DNA of 64,000 bases from Gaetbulibacter sp. 4G1 (lineage in GTDB: Bacteria; Bacteroidota; Bacteroidia; Flavobacteriales; Flavobacteriaceae), in NCBI RefSeq assembly GCF_002741945.1, contig NZ_MDVN01000002.1, positions 186,001 to 250,000 on the forward strand, in the 5' to 3' direction. The notes below the pieces were generated by a model. It saw only the letters and a list, made by a program, of their open reading frames with translations. It had not been told where the DNA came from and ran no database searches. Positions within the stretch are counted from its first letter, which is position 1; each line of letters begins with the position of its first letter. The position numbers were made by a program, and so were the translations under genes. Of the stretch, positions 8,192 to 16,996 are shown in pieces.

Positions 8192-10447
8192 ATGAAATTA
8201 TTTTTAAATACATTGCTATTAATAGCAGTCACTAGTCTATATAGTCAAAATACAATAAAAGGAACAGTTATAGACGCAGATACAAAGCAAGGTTTAGCTC
8301 TTGTAAATATTTATTTAACTGACATAGAAAAAGGAACTTACACAAATGAACAAGGCTTTTTTTCTATTGAAAATTTACCCTCCGGAACATATAATATAGT
8401 CGTTTCAATTATTGGGTATGGAACTAAGTCACTTGATGTTACAATTCCAATAAAGGATAATATTAGTATTAGTTTATCCCCATCCGCTATAGAAATGGAA
8501 GATATTATCATATCTACTCCATTCCACAAACTACAAAGCGATAACGTGATGAAAGTAGAACGGAAAACCATAAAAGATTTAAAGTCTAGTGGTAGCGTAA
8601 CATTAGCAGATGGTATTACTAATATTGCTGGTGTTGAAAGTATAACTACAGGGTTAGGTATAGGCAAACCTGTAATTAGGGGTTTAAGCTCTAATCGTGT
8701 ATTAGTATATACGCAAGGAGTTCGATTAGAAAATCAACAATTTGGGGCAGAACATGGTTTAGGTATAAGCAATTCTGGTATTGAAAGTGTTGAAGTCATT
8801 AAAGGCCCTGCATCCCTACTTTATGGGAGTGATGCCCTTGGAGGTATCTTATATTTAAACCCAGAACGATTTGCAAATAGCAATTCTTCATCAGGAGATT
8901 TAAGTGCAACTTATTATAGTAATACCCAAGGTTTTAGTACTAATGCAGGTTATAAATCTTCCGTAAATAATTTTAAATTTTTATTTAGAGGGAATTTAAC
9001 TGAACATTCTGATTATAATACAAAAAGTTATCGTGTAACTAATACAAGGTTTAGAGAGCAAGACTTTAAAGCAGGTATTGGCTATCAAAACAATGCATTT
9101 AAAACTGATTTTAGATATAATGTAAATAATTCTAAATTAGGAATTCCTGAGGAAATTGGTGAGCAGTCAAAAAACAAAACACCTTTATTACCATTTCAAA
9201 ACATAACAAATCATGTGTTTAGTTCGAAAACATCTATGTTTTTTAATGGCTCAAAATTAGATGTTAATTTAGGATACATTTATAATGATAGAAAAGAGTT
9301 TGAAGAACATCATGACCATGATGAAGATGAGCATGAAGATGAAGAGCATGAGGAAGAACATGAAGATGAGCATGAAGATGAGCATGAAGAGGATGAAATT
9401 TTAGAAGCTGCATTACACATGAAATTGAAAACGTTTAATTATGATGTTAAATATAGCTTACCTAAACTAGGCAAATTTGAAACTATTGTTGGTATTCAAG
9501 GCATGAATCAAATCAATTCAAATTATGGAGAAGAACAATTAATTCCAGATGCTACAACCAATGATTTTGGGATATTAGCAACATCTCATATCCACTTTGA
9601 AAAAGTAGATATTCAACTTGGTGCACGTTATGATAATCGAAACATCGATGTTTTAAATGGAATTAATAGAACTTTTAACAGCTATAATGGAGCTTTTGGA
9701 ATAAAAAAGAGTATTACACAAAATATTACAGCCAGAATAAACTTAGCTACTGGTTTTAGGGCACCCAACTTATCTGAACTAACATCTGATGGGACTCATG
9801 AAGGTACTAATCGATACGAAATAGGAAATAATGATTTAAAAAGCGAGCAAAATTTTCAAACTGATATCGCTTTAGAATTTAAAAACGAGCATTTTGAGGT
9901 TTTTGCCAATGGTTTTTACAACAATATAAACAATTATATTTTTCTTTCTCCTGATGGTAATATTATTGATAACACTCCTGTTTATTTATATTTACAAAGT
10001 GATGCTAAGCTTTATGGTGGTGAGTTTGGATTGCATTTACACCCACACCCCTTAGATTGGTTACATTTTGAGTCGAGTTTTGAAACTGTTACTGGGAAAC
10101 AAAAAAATGATGATTATTTACCTCTTATTCCAGCAAACTCAATAAGCAATATTATAAGAGTAGAATTTGATAATGATTGGATAAAAAAGGGCTATGCGTT
10201 TGCTAAAATAAAATCTACATTTAAGCAAAATAACATTAGTGCTTTTGAAACAAATACTCAAGGGTATAACCTATTAAGTGCAGGTATTGGCGGAAGCTTT
10301 TCAGTTTTTAATAACGAGTTAAGCATCGCGTTATCTGGAAATAATTTAACTAATAAATCTTACATAAATCATTTATCACGTTTAAAACCTGATGGAATTT
10401 TTAATATGGGAAGAAACATTAATCTAGAATTAACATATAACTTATAA
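8192..10447 (+). CDS. TonB-dependent receptor with His/Glu/Asp-rich loop, probable metal uptake
   Basis: 751 residues. A signal peptide ending near SLYSQ is followed by a carboxypeptidase-regulatory-like domain (about 20-100), a plug domain (about 115-225; VIRGLSSNRVLVYTQGVR and VEVIKGPASLLYGSDALGG), then a 22-strand-type barrel ending in an aromatic residue pattern. Residues about 371-402 form a loop made almost only of His, Glu and Asp. Such loops occur in zinc receptors such as ZnuD, so a divalent metal or metallophore is the likely cargo. It lacks a SusD partner, which argues against glycan import. The small His-rich gene upstream supports the metal reading. Confidence 0.92.
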   Translation: MKLFLNTLLLIAVTSLYSQNTIKGTVIDADTKQGLALVNIYLTDIEKGTYTNEQGFFSIENLPSGTYNIVVSIIGYGTKSLDVTIPIKDNISISLSPSAIEMEDIIISTPFHKLQSDNVMKVERKTIKDLKSSGSVTLADGITNIAGVESITTGLGIGKPVIRGLSSNRVLVYTQGVRLENQQFGAEHGLGISNSGIESVEVIKGPASLLYGSDALGGILYLNPERFANSNSSSGDLSATYYSNTQGFSTNAGYKSSVNNFKFLFRGNLTEHSDYNTKSYRVTNTRFREQDFKAGIGYQNNAFKTDFRYNVNNSKLGIPEEIGEQSKNKTPLLPFQNITNHVFSSKTSMFFNGSKLDVNLGYIYNDRKEFEEHHDHDEDEHEDEEHEEEHEDEHEDEHEEDEILEAALHMKLKTFNYDVKYSLPKLGKFETIVGIQGMNQINSNYGEEQLIPDATTNDFGILATSHIHFEKVDIQLGARYDNRNIDVLNGINRTFNSYNGAFGIKKSITQNITARINLATGFRAPNLSELTSDGTHEGTNRYEIGNNDLKSEQNFQTDIALEFKNEHFEVFANGFYNNINNYIFLSPDGNIIDNTPVYLYLQSDAKLYGGEFGLHLHPHPLDWLHFESSFETVTGKQKNDDYLPLIPANSISNIIRVEFDNDWIKKGYAFAKIKSTFKQNNISAFETNTQGYNLLSAGIGGSFSVFNNELSIALSGNNLTNKSYINHLSRLKPDGIFNMGRNINLELTYNL
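9302..9400 (+). repeat. imperfect GATGAGCATGAA tandem repeat encoding a His/Glu/Asp loop
   Basis: Repeated 12-base-like units of GAT/GAG/CAT codons inside the receptor gene encode an alternating His-Glu-Asp stretch. Such a tract could change length by replication slippage. Confidence 0.75.
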
Positions 10448-10453
10448 TCAAAA

Positions 10454-10485
10454 AAAAGCCTTTCAAATTTGAAAGGCTTTTTTTT
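10454..10485. terminator. bidirectional terminator between the receptor and the 96-residue gene
   Basis: AAAGCCTTTCAAA and TTTGAAAGGCTTT form a perfect inverted repeat (10455-10480) with A and T runs on the two sides, so it can serve both converging genes. Confidence 0.85.
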
Positions 10486-10502
10486 ATTTCCTAATATTTT
10501 TG

Positions 10503-10793
10503 TTATTCATTCCCCACTTCAACCTCAACTACAATTGGTTTTTCTTCTTTTTTAAATACATAGGTTAAAAACCACATAATAGTAAACGTAGGGATAATGT
10601 CAAAACCTGGAATGGCTTCTTCAATAAAAGATACCACACCAGCAATTTTTCCTTTAGTCCCTTTATACATTTTGCTTATTAAATAAGCAGATGCTGGGGC
10701 CCAAATTATATCTATAAAGGTAACCATGCCAATAACATCAAACAATATACTTAAAGCAAGTTTTTTATTTTTACTTAAATTTTCTAAATTCAT
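10503..10793 (-). CDS. conserved small membrane protein, function unknown
   Basis: 96 residues. It starts MNLENLSKNK; a hydrophobic segment at about 13-38 and a second near 65-80 (IPTFTIMWFLTYVF) suggest two membrane passes, with an acidic tail (EVEVGNE). I do not recognise a named family. It converges on the TonB receptor and shares its terminator; folE lies upstream on the same strand, 44 bp away, so cotranscription with folE is possible. Confidence 0.75.
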   Translation of the reverse strand: MNLENLSKNKKLALSILFDVIGMVTFIDIIWAPASAYLISKMYKGTKGKIAGVVSFIEEAIPGFDIIPTFTIMWFLTYVFKKEEKPIVVEVEVGNE

Positions 10794-10837
10794 AAGTGTT
10801 TATTTATAAACAATATAACGCAATAAACATACCAAAA

Positions 10838-11425
10838 TTACTTTCCAATTAATTTTAAAAACTCATTTCTAGTTTCAATTTTCTCAAACTGCCCTCTAAA
10901 TCCAGAAGTTGTTGTAATAGAATTTTGTTTTTGTACACCACGCATCATCATACACATATGTGAAGCCTCAATAACTACAGCAACACCTTGAGGTTTTAAA
11001 GTATCATTAATACAATCTAAAACTTGTTCTGTTAATCTTTCTTGTACCTGTAAGCGTCTTGCAAACACGTCTACAATTCTAGGTAATTTACTCAAGCCAA
11101 CTATATGCCCATTTGGTATGTATGCAATATGAGCTTTCCCAAAAAACGGCAAAATATGATGCTCACAAAGTGAATACAATTCAATATCCTTAACAATAAC
11201 CATCTCATTGTAAGACTCCTTAAACATAGCACCTTTAAGAATTTCAACTGGATCTTGATGATATCCTTGTGTTAAAAACTGCATGGCTTTTGCGGCACGT
11301 TCTGGTGTTTTTAACAAACCATCTCTATCTGTATTTTCACCTAAATCTTCAATAATATTCTTATATCTATCCTTAACATCATCTGTTACTTGTATATTAT
11401 ACTCTTCAAACTTTTTATATGGCAT
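10838..11425 (-). CDS. folE: GTP cyclohydrolase I
   Basis: 195 residues, the usual length. It converts GTP to 7,8-dihydroneopterin triphosphate, the first step to tetrahydrofolate and related pterins. The zinc ligands Cys87, His90 (SLCEHH) and Cys158 (SHMCMM) are present, along with the substrate-binding [11 protein letters not shown] and the C-terminal TTTSGFRG signature. Type I zinc enzyme, cytoplasmic homodecamer in characterised members. Confidence 0.97.
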   Translation of the reverse strand: MPYKKFEEYNIQVTDDVKDRYKNIIEDLGENTDRDGLLKTPERAAKAMQFLTQGYHQDPVEILKGAMFKESYNEMVIVKDIELYSLCEHHILPFFGKAHIAYIPNGHIVGLSKLPRIVDVFARRLQVQERLTEQVLDCINDTLKPQGVAVVIEASHMCMMMRGVQKQNSITTTSGFRGQFEKIETRNEFLKLIGK

Positions 11426-11640
11426 TTTTTAACTTTAATAGTTTAAATAAAAATAGGCAAAAAATATTAGACGTTCTATTCTAACTATAATTTCAAAAAA
11501 AATGTTAACAATTACTTCGGTTTTTTAACGTTTAGTTATGATTATTACATTTTCAACAACTGTAGTTTTGTTAAAAGTGTAACATTTACTGATAAAACTG
11601 GTCTTTGATTTATCAACCAAAGAAAACTAAACTAACTTTA

Positions 11641-14151
11641 ATGAGGCAATTAACTGCGCTCTGCTTTATTTTATTATTCTCTTTTTTAACCTATTCTCAG
11701 GATAAAAAAACTCTAAACATTGTAAGAACAAACAAAGCACCAAAAATTGATGCAATCTTAAACGACAACGCATGGAAAAATGTAGATGAGGCTAAAGATT
11801 TTACTCAATTTAGACCAGAAATGGGTGTTGCAGAAAAAGCACATCAAAAAACAATTGTTAAGATAACTTATGATGACAATGCCATTTATGTTGCTGCATA
11901 TTTAAAAGATAAACCCGAAAATATTCAAAAACAATTTACAAGTCGAGATAATTTTGGGCAGTCAGATTTTTTTGGTGTTGTATTAAATCCAAATAATGAT
12001 GCACAAAATGATACAGAATTTTTTGTTTTTAGTTCTGGTACTCAAGCTGATGCTATTGCTTCTCCTAGTATTGAAGATGGTGAAGACTTTGGTTGGAATG
12101 CAGTTTGGGACAGTGCTGTAAAAATTGTTGATGATGGTTGGATTGTTGAAATGAAAATACCATATAGAGCACTTCGATTTTCCAACGATGATGTTCAAAC
12201 ATGGGGCTTACAATTTCATAGACGTTTTAGAATAGACAACTCGCAATATTCGTGGAATCCCATTGATAGATCAAAGGGTAATATTGGAATTTATCATGGA
12301 GAATTAACAGGTATTAAAAACATTAAGCCCCCAACTAGACTAAGTTTCTATCCATTTGTATCTGGAATATCTACATCTTTTGATGGCGAGCATGAAACAG
12401 ATTTAAACGTAGGTCTAGATGTTAAATATGGCATCACAGAAAATTTTACATTAGATGCTACTCTAATACCCGATTTTAGTCAAGCAGCGTTTGATAATGT
12501 AACATTAAACCTTGGTCCATTTGAACAAACTTTTAGTGAACAGCGCCAATTTTTCAAAGAAGGGGTTGACCTATTTAATAAGGGTGATTTGTTTTTTTCA
12601 AGACGTATTGGTAGTTCACCAATTGAACAAGAAAGTATTGAAGACGAACTAATCAGTAACAATAATATTAATGAAGAAATTATAGATAACCCAAGTACAG
12701 TTAAAACGCTAAATGCTGTAAAAATTTCTGGGCGTACTAAAAAAGGATTAGGAGTTGGTTTTTTTAATGCCGTAACAGAAAAAACAGAGGCAAGAATTAA
12801 AACTACTGAGTATATTCGAGATCAAACTACTCAAACCATAACAGATAGCATTATTTCGTATAGAAATAGAGTTACAGAATCGTTAGCCAATTATAATATT
12901 TTGGTAATCGATCAGCAATTCAACGGGAATTCATCAGTAAGCCTTATTAACACCAACGTTACAAGAAACGGAAGCTATAGAGATGCCAATGTTACAGGGC
13001 TTTTAGCAGACATTTCTAATAAGAGAAACACTTACAATGTTAGAGGTCAGGTAAAAATGAGCAATGTCAATTTAAGAGAAGGGAACAGTACTGGCTTAAG
13101 TTCTTTTTTTATGATTAGAAAAACGCATGGTAAGTTTAGATATAGTTTCGACCATAGTTTTGCTGATGAAGAATATGATATTAACGATTTAGGGTTAAAC
13201 AATAGAAACAACTTTAATAACTTTGGTGTTGATGCTTCTTATCAAATATTCGAACCAACAGAGAAATTAAATAGCTTTCGCATTAATACATGGGTGAACT
13301 ATCGCAGATTGTATAACCCAAGTACGTTTACAGGAACAAACTTTGGTATTCGTTTCAATGCACAAACAAAAAAACTTATGTGGTTTGGTGCTAGAATTAA
13401 TTTTGAACCTGGTAAGCAATATGATTATTTTGAGCCAAGAGATTTTGAAAACAAACGTTTTTTTATTTATAAAAATGTTGGATTTATTAGTACTTGGCTA
13501 GAAACTAATCAAAATAAAACATTTTCTATTGAGACAAGTATAGGAACTTTTACTCTTTTTGATAAGGAACGAGATTTATTTGGTTATAGTTTTGAAATTG
13601 AACCTACCTTAAGACTAAATGATAAGTTTAGAATCTCTTATGAGTTAGAATATGAAAACAATAAAGGAAGTCGAGGCTTTGTTGATAATATCAATGACGA
13701 TATTATATTTGGTGAGCGAGATGTTGTTTCTATCGAAAATGGTCTGTCTGGGGCATATAATTTTAATCCGTTGCACGCATTAAGTTTAACTTTTAGAAAC
13801 TTTTGGAGTACTGTAAATTATGATTATGACCTATTTGCACTTGAAAGTGATGGCCGTTTATCAACATCCGATGGTTATAATACTGATAGCTTAGAAGAAA
13901 GTCCAAATATTAATTTTAATACCTGGAATTTAGATTTGCGTTATTCGTGGCAATTTGCACCAGGTAGTCAATTAACGGCTCTATATAGAAACTCTCTATT
14001 TAATTCAGATTCAGCATCTACAGACGACTATTTTAATAGTCTAAGCACTTTATTTGATCAGCCGATACAGCACGTATTTTCGTTGAAGCTTCAATATTTT
14101 ATTGACTATAATAATTTAAAGAACGTATTCAAGAAGAAAAGTAATAGTTAA
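11641..14151 (+). CDS. DUF5916 outer-membrane protein with N-terminal CBM9-like domain
   Basis: 836 residues from the ATG at 11641 (MRQLTALCF), giving a normal signal peptide ending TYSQ; an earlier in-frame ATG at 11605 would add a charged extension before it. Residues about 30-230 look like a carbohydrate-binding family 9-type beta-sandwich (PKIDAILNDNAWKN opening). The rest is a DUF5916 region with alternating polar and aromatic strands resembling an outer-membrane barrel. Such proteins are abundant in Bacteroidota; roles in hydrolysis or binding have been proposed but not settled. It is in its own unit with a 215-bp upstream region. Confidence 0.85.
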   Translation: MRQLTALCFILLFSFLTYSQDKKTLNIVRTNKAPKIDAILNDNAWKNVDEAKDFTQFRPEMGVAEKAHQKTIVKITYDDNAIYVAAYLKDKPENIQKQFTSRDNFGQSDFFGVVLNPNNDAQNDTEFFVFSSGTQADAIASPSIEDGEDFGWNAVWDSAVKIVDDGWIVEMKIPYRALRFSNDDVQTWGLQFHRRFRIDNSQYSWNPIDRSKGNIGIYHGELTGIKNIKPPTRLSFYPFVSGISTSFDGEHETDLNVGLDVKYGITENFTLDATLIPDFSQAAFDNVTLNLGPFEQTFSEQRQFFKEGVDLFNKGDLFFSRRIGSSPIEQESIEDELISNNNINEEIIDNPSTVKTLNAVKISGRTKKGLGVGFFNAVTEKTEARIKTTEYIRDQTTQTITDSIISYRNRVTESLANYNILVIDQQFNGNSSVSLINTNVTRNGSYRDANVTGLLADISNKRNTYNVRGQVKMSNVNLREGNSTGLSSFFMIRKTHGKFRYSFDHSFADEEYDINDLGLNNRNNFNNFGVDASYQIFEPTEKLNSFRINTWVNYRRLYNPSTFTGTNFGIRFNAQTKKLMWFGARINFEPGKQYDYFEPRDFENKRFFIYKNVGFISTWLETNQNKTFSIETSIGTFTLFDKERDLFGYSFEIEPTLRLNDKFRISYELEYENNKGSRGFVDNINDDIIFGERDVVSIENGLSGAYNFNPLHALSLTFRNFWSTVNYDYDLFALESDGRLSTSDGYNTDSLEESPNINFNTWNLDLRYSWQFAPGSQLTALYRNSLFNSDSASTDDYFNSLSTLFDQPIQHVFSLKLQYFIDYNNLKNVFKKKSNS

Positions 14152-14192
14152 TCATTGTCTATAAATCTATAAAGTAGTATTTTCATTGTCTA
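14152..14192. repeat. 10-bp direct repeat upstream of the LolD-like gene
   Basis: TCATTGTCTA occurs at 14152-14161 and again at 14183-14192, 31 bp apart (about three helical turns), in the 51-bp gap before the ATPase gene. It may be a regulator site or chance. Confidence 0.3.
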
Positions 14193-14202
14193 ATTATTTT
14201 TT

Positions 14203-14862
14203 ATGATTAAAGCGAATAATGTCCATAAATACTTCAACGATTTACATGTTTTAAAAGGTGTAAATATTCATGTAAAAAAAGGTGAGGTTGTATCTATAGT
14301 TGGTGCTTCTGGTGCTGGAAAAACAACACTATTGCAACTTTTAGGAACCTTAGATAGAGCCTCTTCAAAAGAAGATTTTAATATTACAATAAACAGCACT
14401 AATATTAATACACTAAATGATAAAACTTTAGCTAAGTTTAGAAACGAGCATATTGGTTTTATTTTTCAGTTTCATCAATTATTACCAGAATTTACAGCTT
14501 TAGAAAACGTATGCTTACCAGCGTTTATAAAGGGAACTAAAAAATCTGATGCCGAAAAACGTGCCAAGGAACTTTTAGATTTTTTAGGACTGTCTCATCG
14601 TTACGACCATAAGCCAAATGAACTTTCTGGTGGTGAACAACAACGTGTTGCCGTTGCGAGAGCTTTAATAAACAATCCTGATTTAATTTTTGCTGATGAG
14701 CCTTCTGGTAATCTTGATAGTGAATCTGCTGAAACATTACATAGTCTCTTTTTTAAGCTTCGAGAAGAGTTTGGGCAAACGTTTGTAATTGTTACGCATA
14801 ACGAAGAACTTGCAAATTTAGCCGATAGAAAATTAACCATGGTAGATGGAAAAATTGTTTGA
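14203..14862 (+). CDS. ABC transporter ATP-binding protein, LolD-like
   Basis: 219 residues. Walker A GASGAGKT at 34-41, the signature [15 protein letters not shown], Walker [14 protein letters not shown] and the switch His in VTHNEEL are all intact. The LDS after Walker B and the size place it with the LolD/MacB/FtsE-type ATPases that power lipoprotein release or mechanotransmission. No partner permease (LolC/E-type) is adjacent, which is common in Bacteroidota where the ATPase is separate. The substrate stays inferred. Confidence 0.9.
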   Translation: MIKANNVHKYFNDLHVLKGVNIHVKKGEVVSIVGASGAGKTTLLQLLGTLDRASSKEDFNITINSTNINTLNDKTLAKFRNEHIGFIFQFHQLLPEFTALENVCLPAFIKGTKKSDAEKRAKELLDFLGLSHRYDHKPNELSGGEQQRVAVARALINNPDLIFADEPSGNLDSESAETLHSLFFKLREEFGQTFVIVTHNEELANLADRKLTMVDGKIV

Positions 14863-14899
14863 TAAGAAAAAAATTATTAAAAAAATATCTTATCTTTTT
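14861..14899. terminator. possible bidirectional terminator
   Basis: GATAAGA (14861-14867) and TCTTATC (14888-14894) flank an A-rich loop, with T-rich sequence on the plus side and A-rich on the other. It overlaps both converging stop codons. The stem is only 7 bp. Confidence 0.45.
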
Positions 14900-16011
14900 A
14901 TTTTAACTGCTCTATGAGTTTTAGCACTTTTTCGAGCGGCTTCAAGAATTTCCATAACAATCATATTATTTTCTAGTGAAGATAAATTAAATGGTTTCAA
15001 AACTACATCTTTATTAATAACTGCAGCCAATAACGAAAAAGGATCATTGAAAGGAGGTTTCCTATAATCTAATTTGAATGATTCCTCTTCATAGCCACTA
15101 TATCCTTCCGAAATACGAATTCGAAAATCTTTATCATTATCCTGATAAATAACACCGTTAACACCATAAATTTCCATGTCCTTTCTTCCTATTGGCCAAT
15201 TCCATGAAGCTTGAATTATAGCAGTTGAATTATTATAAGTTAAAATTATAGTCGCATCATCATCAACTTCAGGGTTATTTTCTGGCTGCTGCTGCTGGGT
15301 TATAGCAGTAACAGATATTGGCTTTTTACCATCATGCAACCAAGTTACAAGGTTAGCACCATAACACCCAAAATCCATAATAGCACCTCCTCCATTTTGA
15401 ATTGGGTCAATTAACCATTCAAGAAATTCACTATTTACGCCTATTTTTTTTGGTCCTTTATGCCCATCTCTAACTATTACTTTTCTTAGCTCACCAACTT
15501 TACCAGATTTTAAAACTTCATAAGCCTTGTGGTTTGTCGGATACCAGGTAGTTTCATAATTGGTAAGTAAATGTATATTATACTTTTTAGCAAGTTTTTC
15601 CATTTTTTTAGCATGTTTCAAACTTACTGCCAACGGTTTTTCTACCATAACATGAATTCCTAACGGAGCACATATCTCAACTACTTTTAAATGTCCATAA
15701 ATTGAATTAAAGGCTGTAACTGCATCTGGTTTTTTAACAGAAATCATTTCCTCAATAGTATTATAAACTATGCTCATTGAATAATTATACATTTTTGAAT
15801 ACCTTTCTGCTAAGTCTCTATTGGGCTCTACAATACCAATAATTTGAATATCTCCAATATTTTCTCTTCCTAAAATTTGATGAACATGACTATGCGACAA
15901 CCCTACAATTCCAATTTTAACTGCAGTTTTTTGAGCTACAATTTTTGAAGAACATAAAAGAAGTAATAAAAACAGAGAATTAACTAATAAGCTTTTTGTT
16001 TTAATAATCAT
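14890..16011 (-). CDS. exported Gfo/Idh/MocA-family oxidoreductase
   Basis: 373 residues from the ATG at 16011 (MIIKTKSLLV), giving a Sec-type signal peptide ending near KIVAQ; a start at 16047 adds a charged extension. The Rossmann opening IGIVGLSHSHVHQ, the family EKP motif (VMVEKPLAV) and the C-terminal GGGAIMDFGCYGA segment identify the family. These enzymes oxidise or reduce sugars and related alcohols with NAD(P). A periplasmic location is unusual for a dinucleotide enzyme but frequent in Bacteroidota, where a tightly bound cofactor has been suggested. It is not linked to the accessory operon at 25.6 kb. Confidence 0.87.
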   Translation of the reverse strand: MIIKTKSLLVNSLFLLLLLCSSKIVAQKTAVKIGIVGLSHSHVHQILGRENIGDIQIIGIVEPNRDLAERYSKMYNYSMSIVYNTIEEMISVKKPDAVTAFNSIYGHLKVVEICAPLGIHVMVEKPLAVSLKHAKKMEKLAKKYNIHLLTNYETTWYPTNHKAYEVLKSGKVGELRKVIVRDGHKGPKKIGVNSEFLEWLIDPIQNGGGAIMDFGCYGANLVTWLHDGKKPISVTAITQQQQPENNPEVDDDATIILTYNNSTAIIQASWNWPIGRKDMEIYGVNGVIYQDNDKDFRIRISEGYSGYEEESFKLDYRKPPFNDPFSLLAAVINKDVVLKPFNLSSLENNMIVMEILEAARKSAKTHRAVKIKR

Positions 16012-16083
16012 TATAAGTTTATATTTGATTGAATGTACAATTGACAACGTATTTCGCTAAGTTAAAGAATTAAATTTTTCACA

Positions 16084-16848
16084 TTGAATAAAAAAGAGCT
16101 TAAAGAGTTTTTAGATACTAAAGTAGTGCAATACAATAACCCTAGGTTTATTGAAAGCGATCCTATTAAAATACCTCATCAATTTAATACAAAAGAAGAT
16201 ATTGAAATTGCTGGATTTTTAACAGCAACAATAGCTTGGGGGAATCGCAAAAGCATTATTAATAATGCAACTAGGTTAATGGGTTTACTTGATAATGCGC
16301 CCTACGATTTTGTTTTAAACCATACTGAAACAGATTTAGCAAAACTACAATCTTTTGTACATCGCACATTTAATGGCAATGATTGTATTCAATTTATAAA
16401 GTGCCTAAGGCACATTTATTTAAATCACTCTGGTTTAGAGCCTTTGTTCAATAAACACGCCGAAACCAATTCACTACAAAAATCTATTTCAAATTTCAAA
16501 CTCGTTTTTTTTGAAATTGAGCATTTAAACCGTACTCAAAAGCATGTGAGCGATCCTCTAAAAAACTCAGCTGCTAAACGCATTAATATGTTTTTACGTT
16601 GGATGGTTAGAAATGATAATACTGGTGTTGATTTTGGTATTTGGGAGAGTCTCTCTCCTGCTCAATTATCTTGTCCTTTAGATGTACATTCTGGAAATGT
16701 TGCCAGAAAATTGGGACTTTTAAAAAGAAAACAAAATGATGCTAAAGCACTACTAGAGTTAGATACTGCACTTCGTAAACTGGATGCAAAAGACCCTGTT
16801 AAATATGATTTTGCGCTATTTGGTTTAGGTGTGTTCGAAGGCTTTTAG
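16084..16848 (+). CDS. TIGR02757 (DUF2400) family protein
   Basis: 254 residues with a TTG start, the only reasonable start matching the family's N-terminus (NKKELKEFLDTKV). Conserved blocks such as FLTATIAWGNRKSII, KRINMFLRWMVRND and CPLDVHSGNVARKLGLL are typical of TIGR02757. The last blocks resemble the helix-hairpin-helix DNA glycosylase fold, but no DNA repair activity is established. Divergent from the oxidoreductase gene at 16011, with 72 bp between starts. The intergenic repeat follows directly after its stop. Confidence 0.88.
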   Translation: MNKKELKEFLDTKVVQYNNPRFIESDPIKIPHQFNTKEDIEIAGFLTATIAWGNRKSIINNATRLMGLLDNAPYDFVLNHTETDLAKLQSFVHRTFNGNDCIQFIKCLRHIYLNHSGLEPLFNKHAETNSLQKSISNFKLVFFEIEHLNRTQKHVSDPLKNSAAKRINMFLRWMVRNDNTGVDFGIWESLSPAQLSCPLDVHSGNVARKLGLLKRKQNDAKALLELDTALRKLDAKDPVKYDFALFGLGVFEGF

Positions 16849-16850
16849 TT

Positions 16851-16930
16851 TGCATTAGTGATTGAAACGGCATCCTTTTGCTTTTTTGCAAAAGATATAG
16901 TGTAAAGCGCGACCCTTTTGGGTAACGCCA
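16851..16930 (+). repeat. structured flavobacterial-type intergenic repeat (two hairpins)
   Basis: A noticeably GC-richer 80-base stretch. The first hairpin is CTTTTGC/GCAAAAG (16875-16894). The second combines GCG/CGC (16907-16928) with an inner ACCC/GGGT and a TTTT loop. From memory, elements with the same words (GCGCGACCCTTTTGGGTAACGCC, split here by position) recur between genes in many Flavobacteriaceae genomes; only one copy is in this window. It may be a REP-like element or a conserved RNA. Confidence 0.5.
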
Positions 16931-16931
16931 T

Positions 16932-16969
16932 AAAAAAACGATTGACAAACTAATAGTTCATCAATCGTT
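16932..16969 (-). terminator. terminator after the M61 peptidase gene
   Basis: AACGATTGA (16937-16945) pairs with TCAATCGTT (16961-16969); read on the minus strand a run of seven T follows. Confidence 0.75.
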
Positions 16970-16996
16970 AATATTATATTACAATTTAAAAAACAA

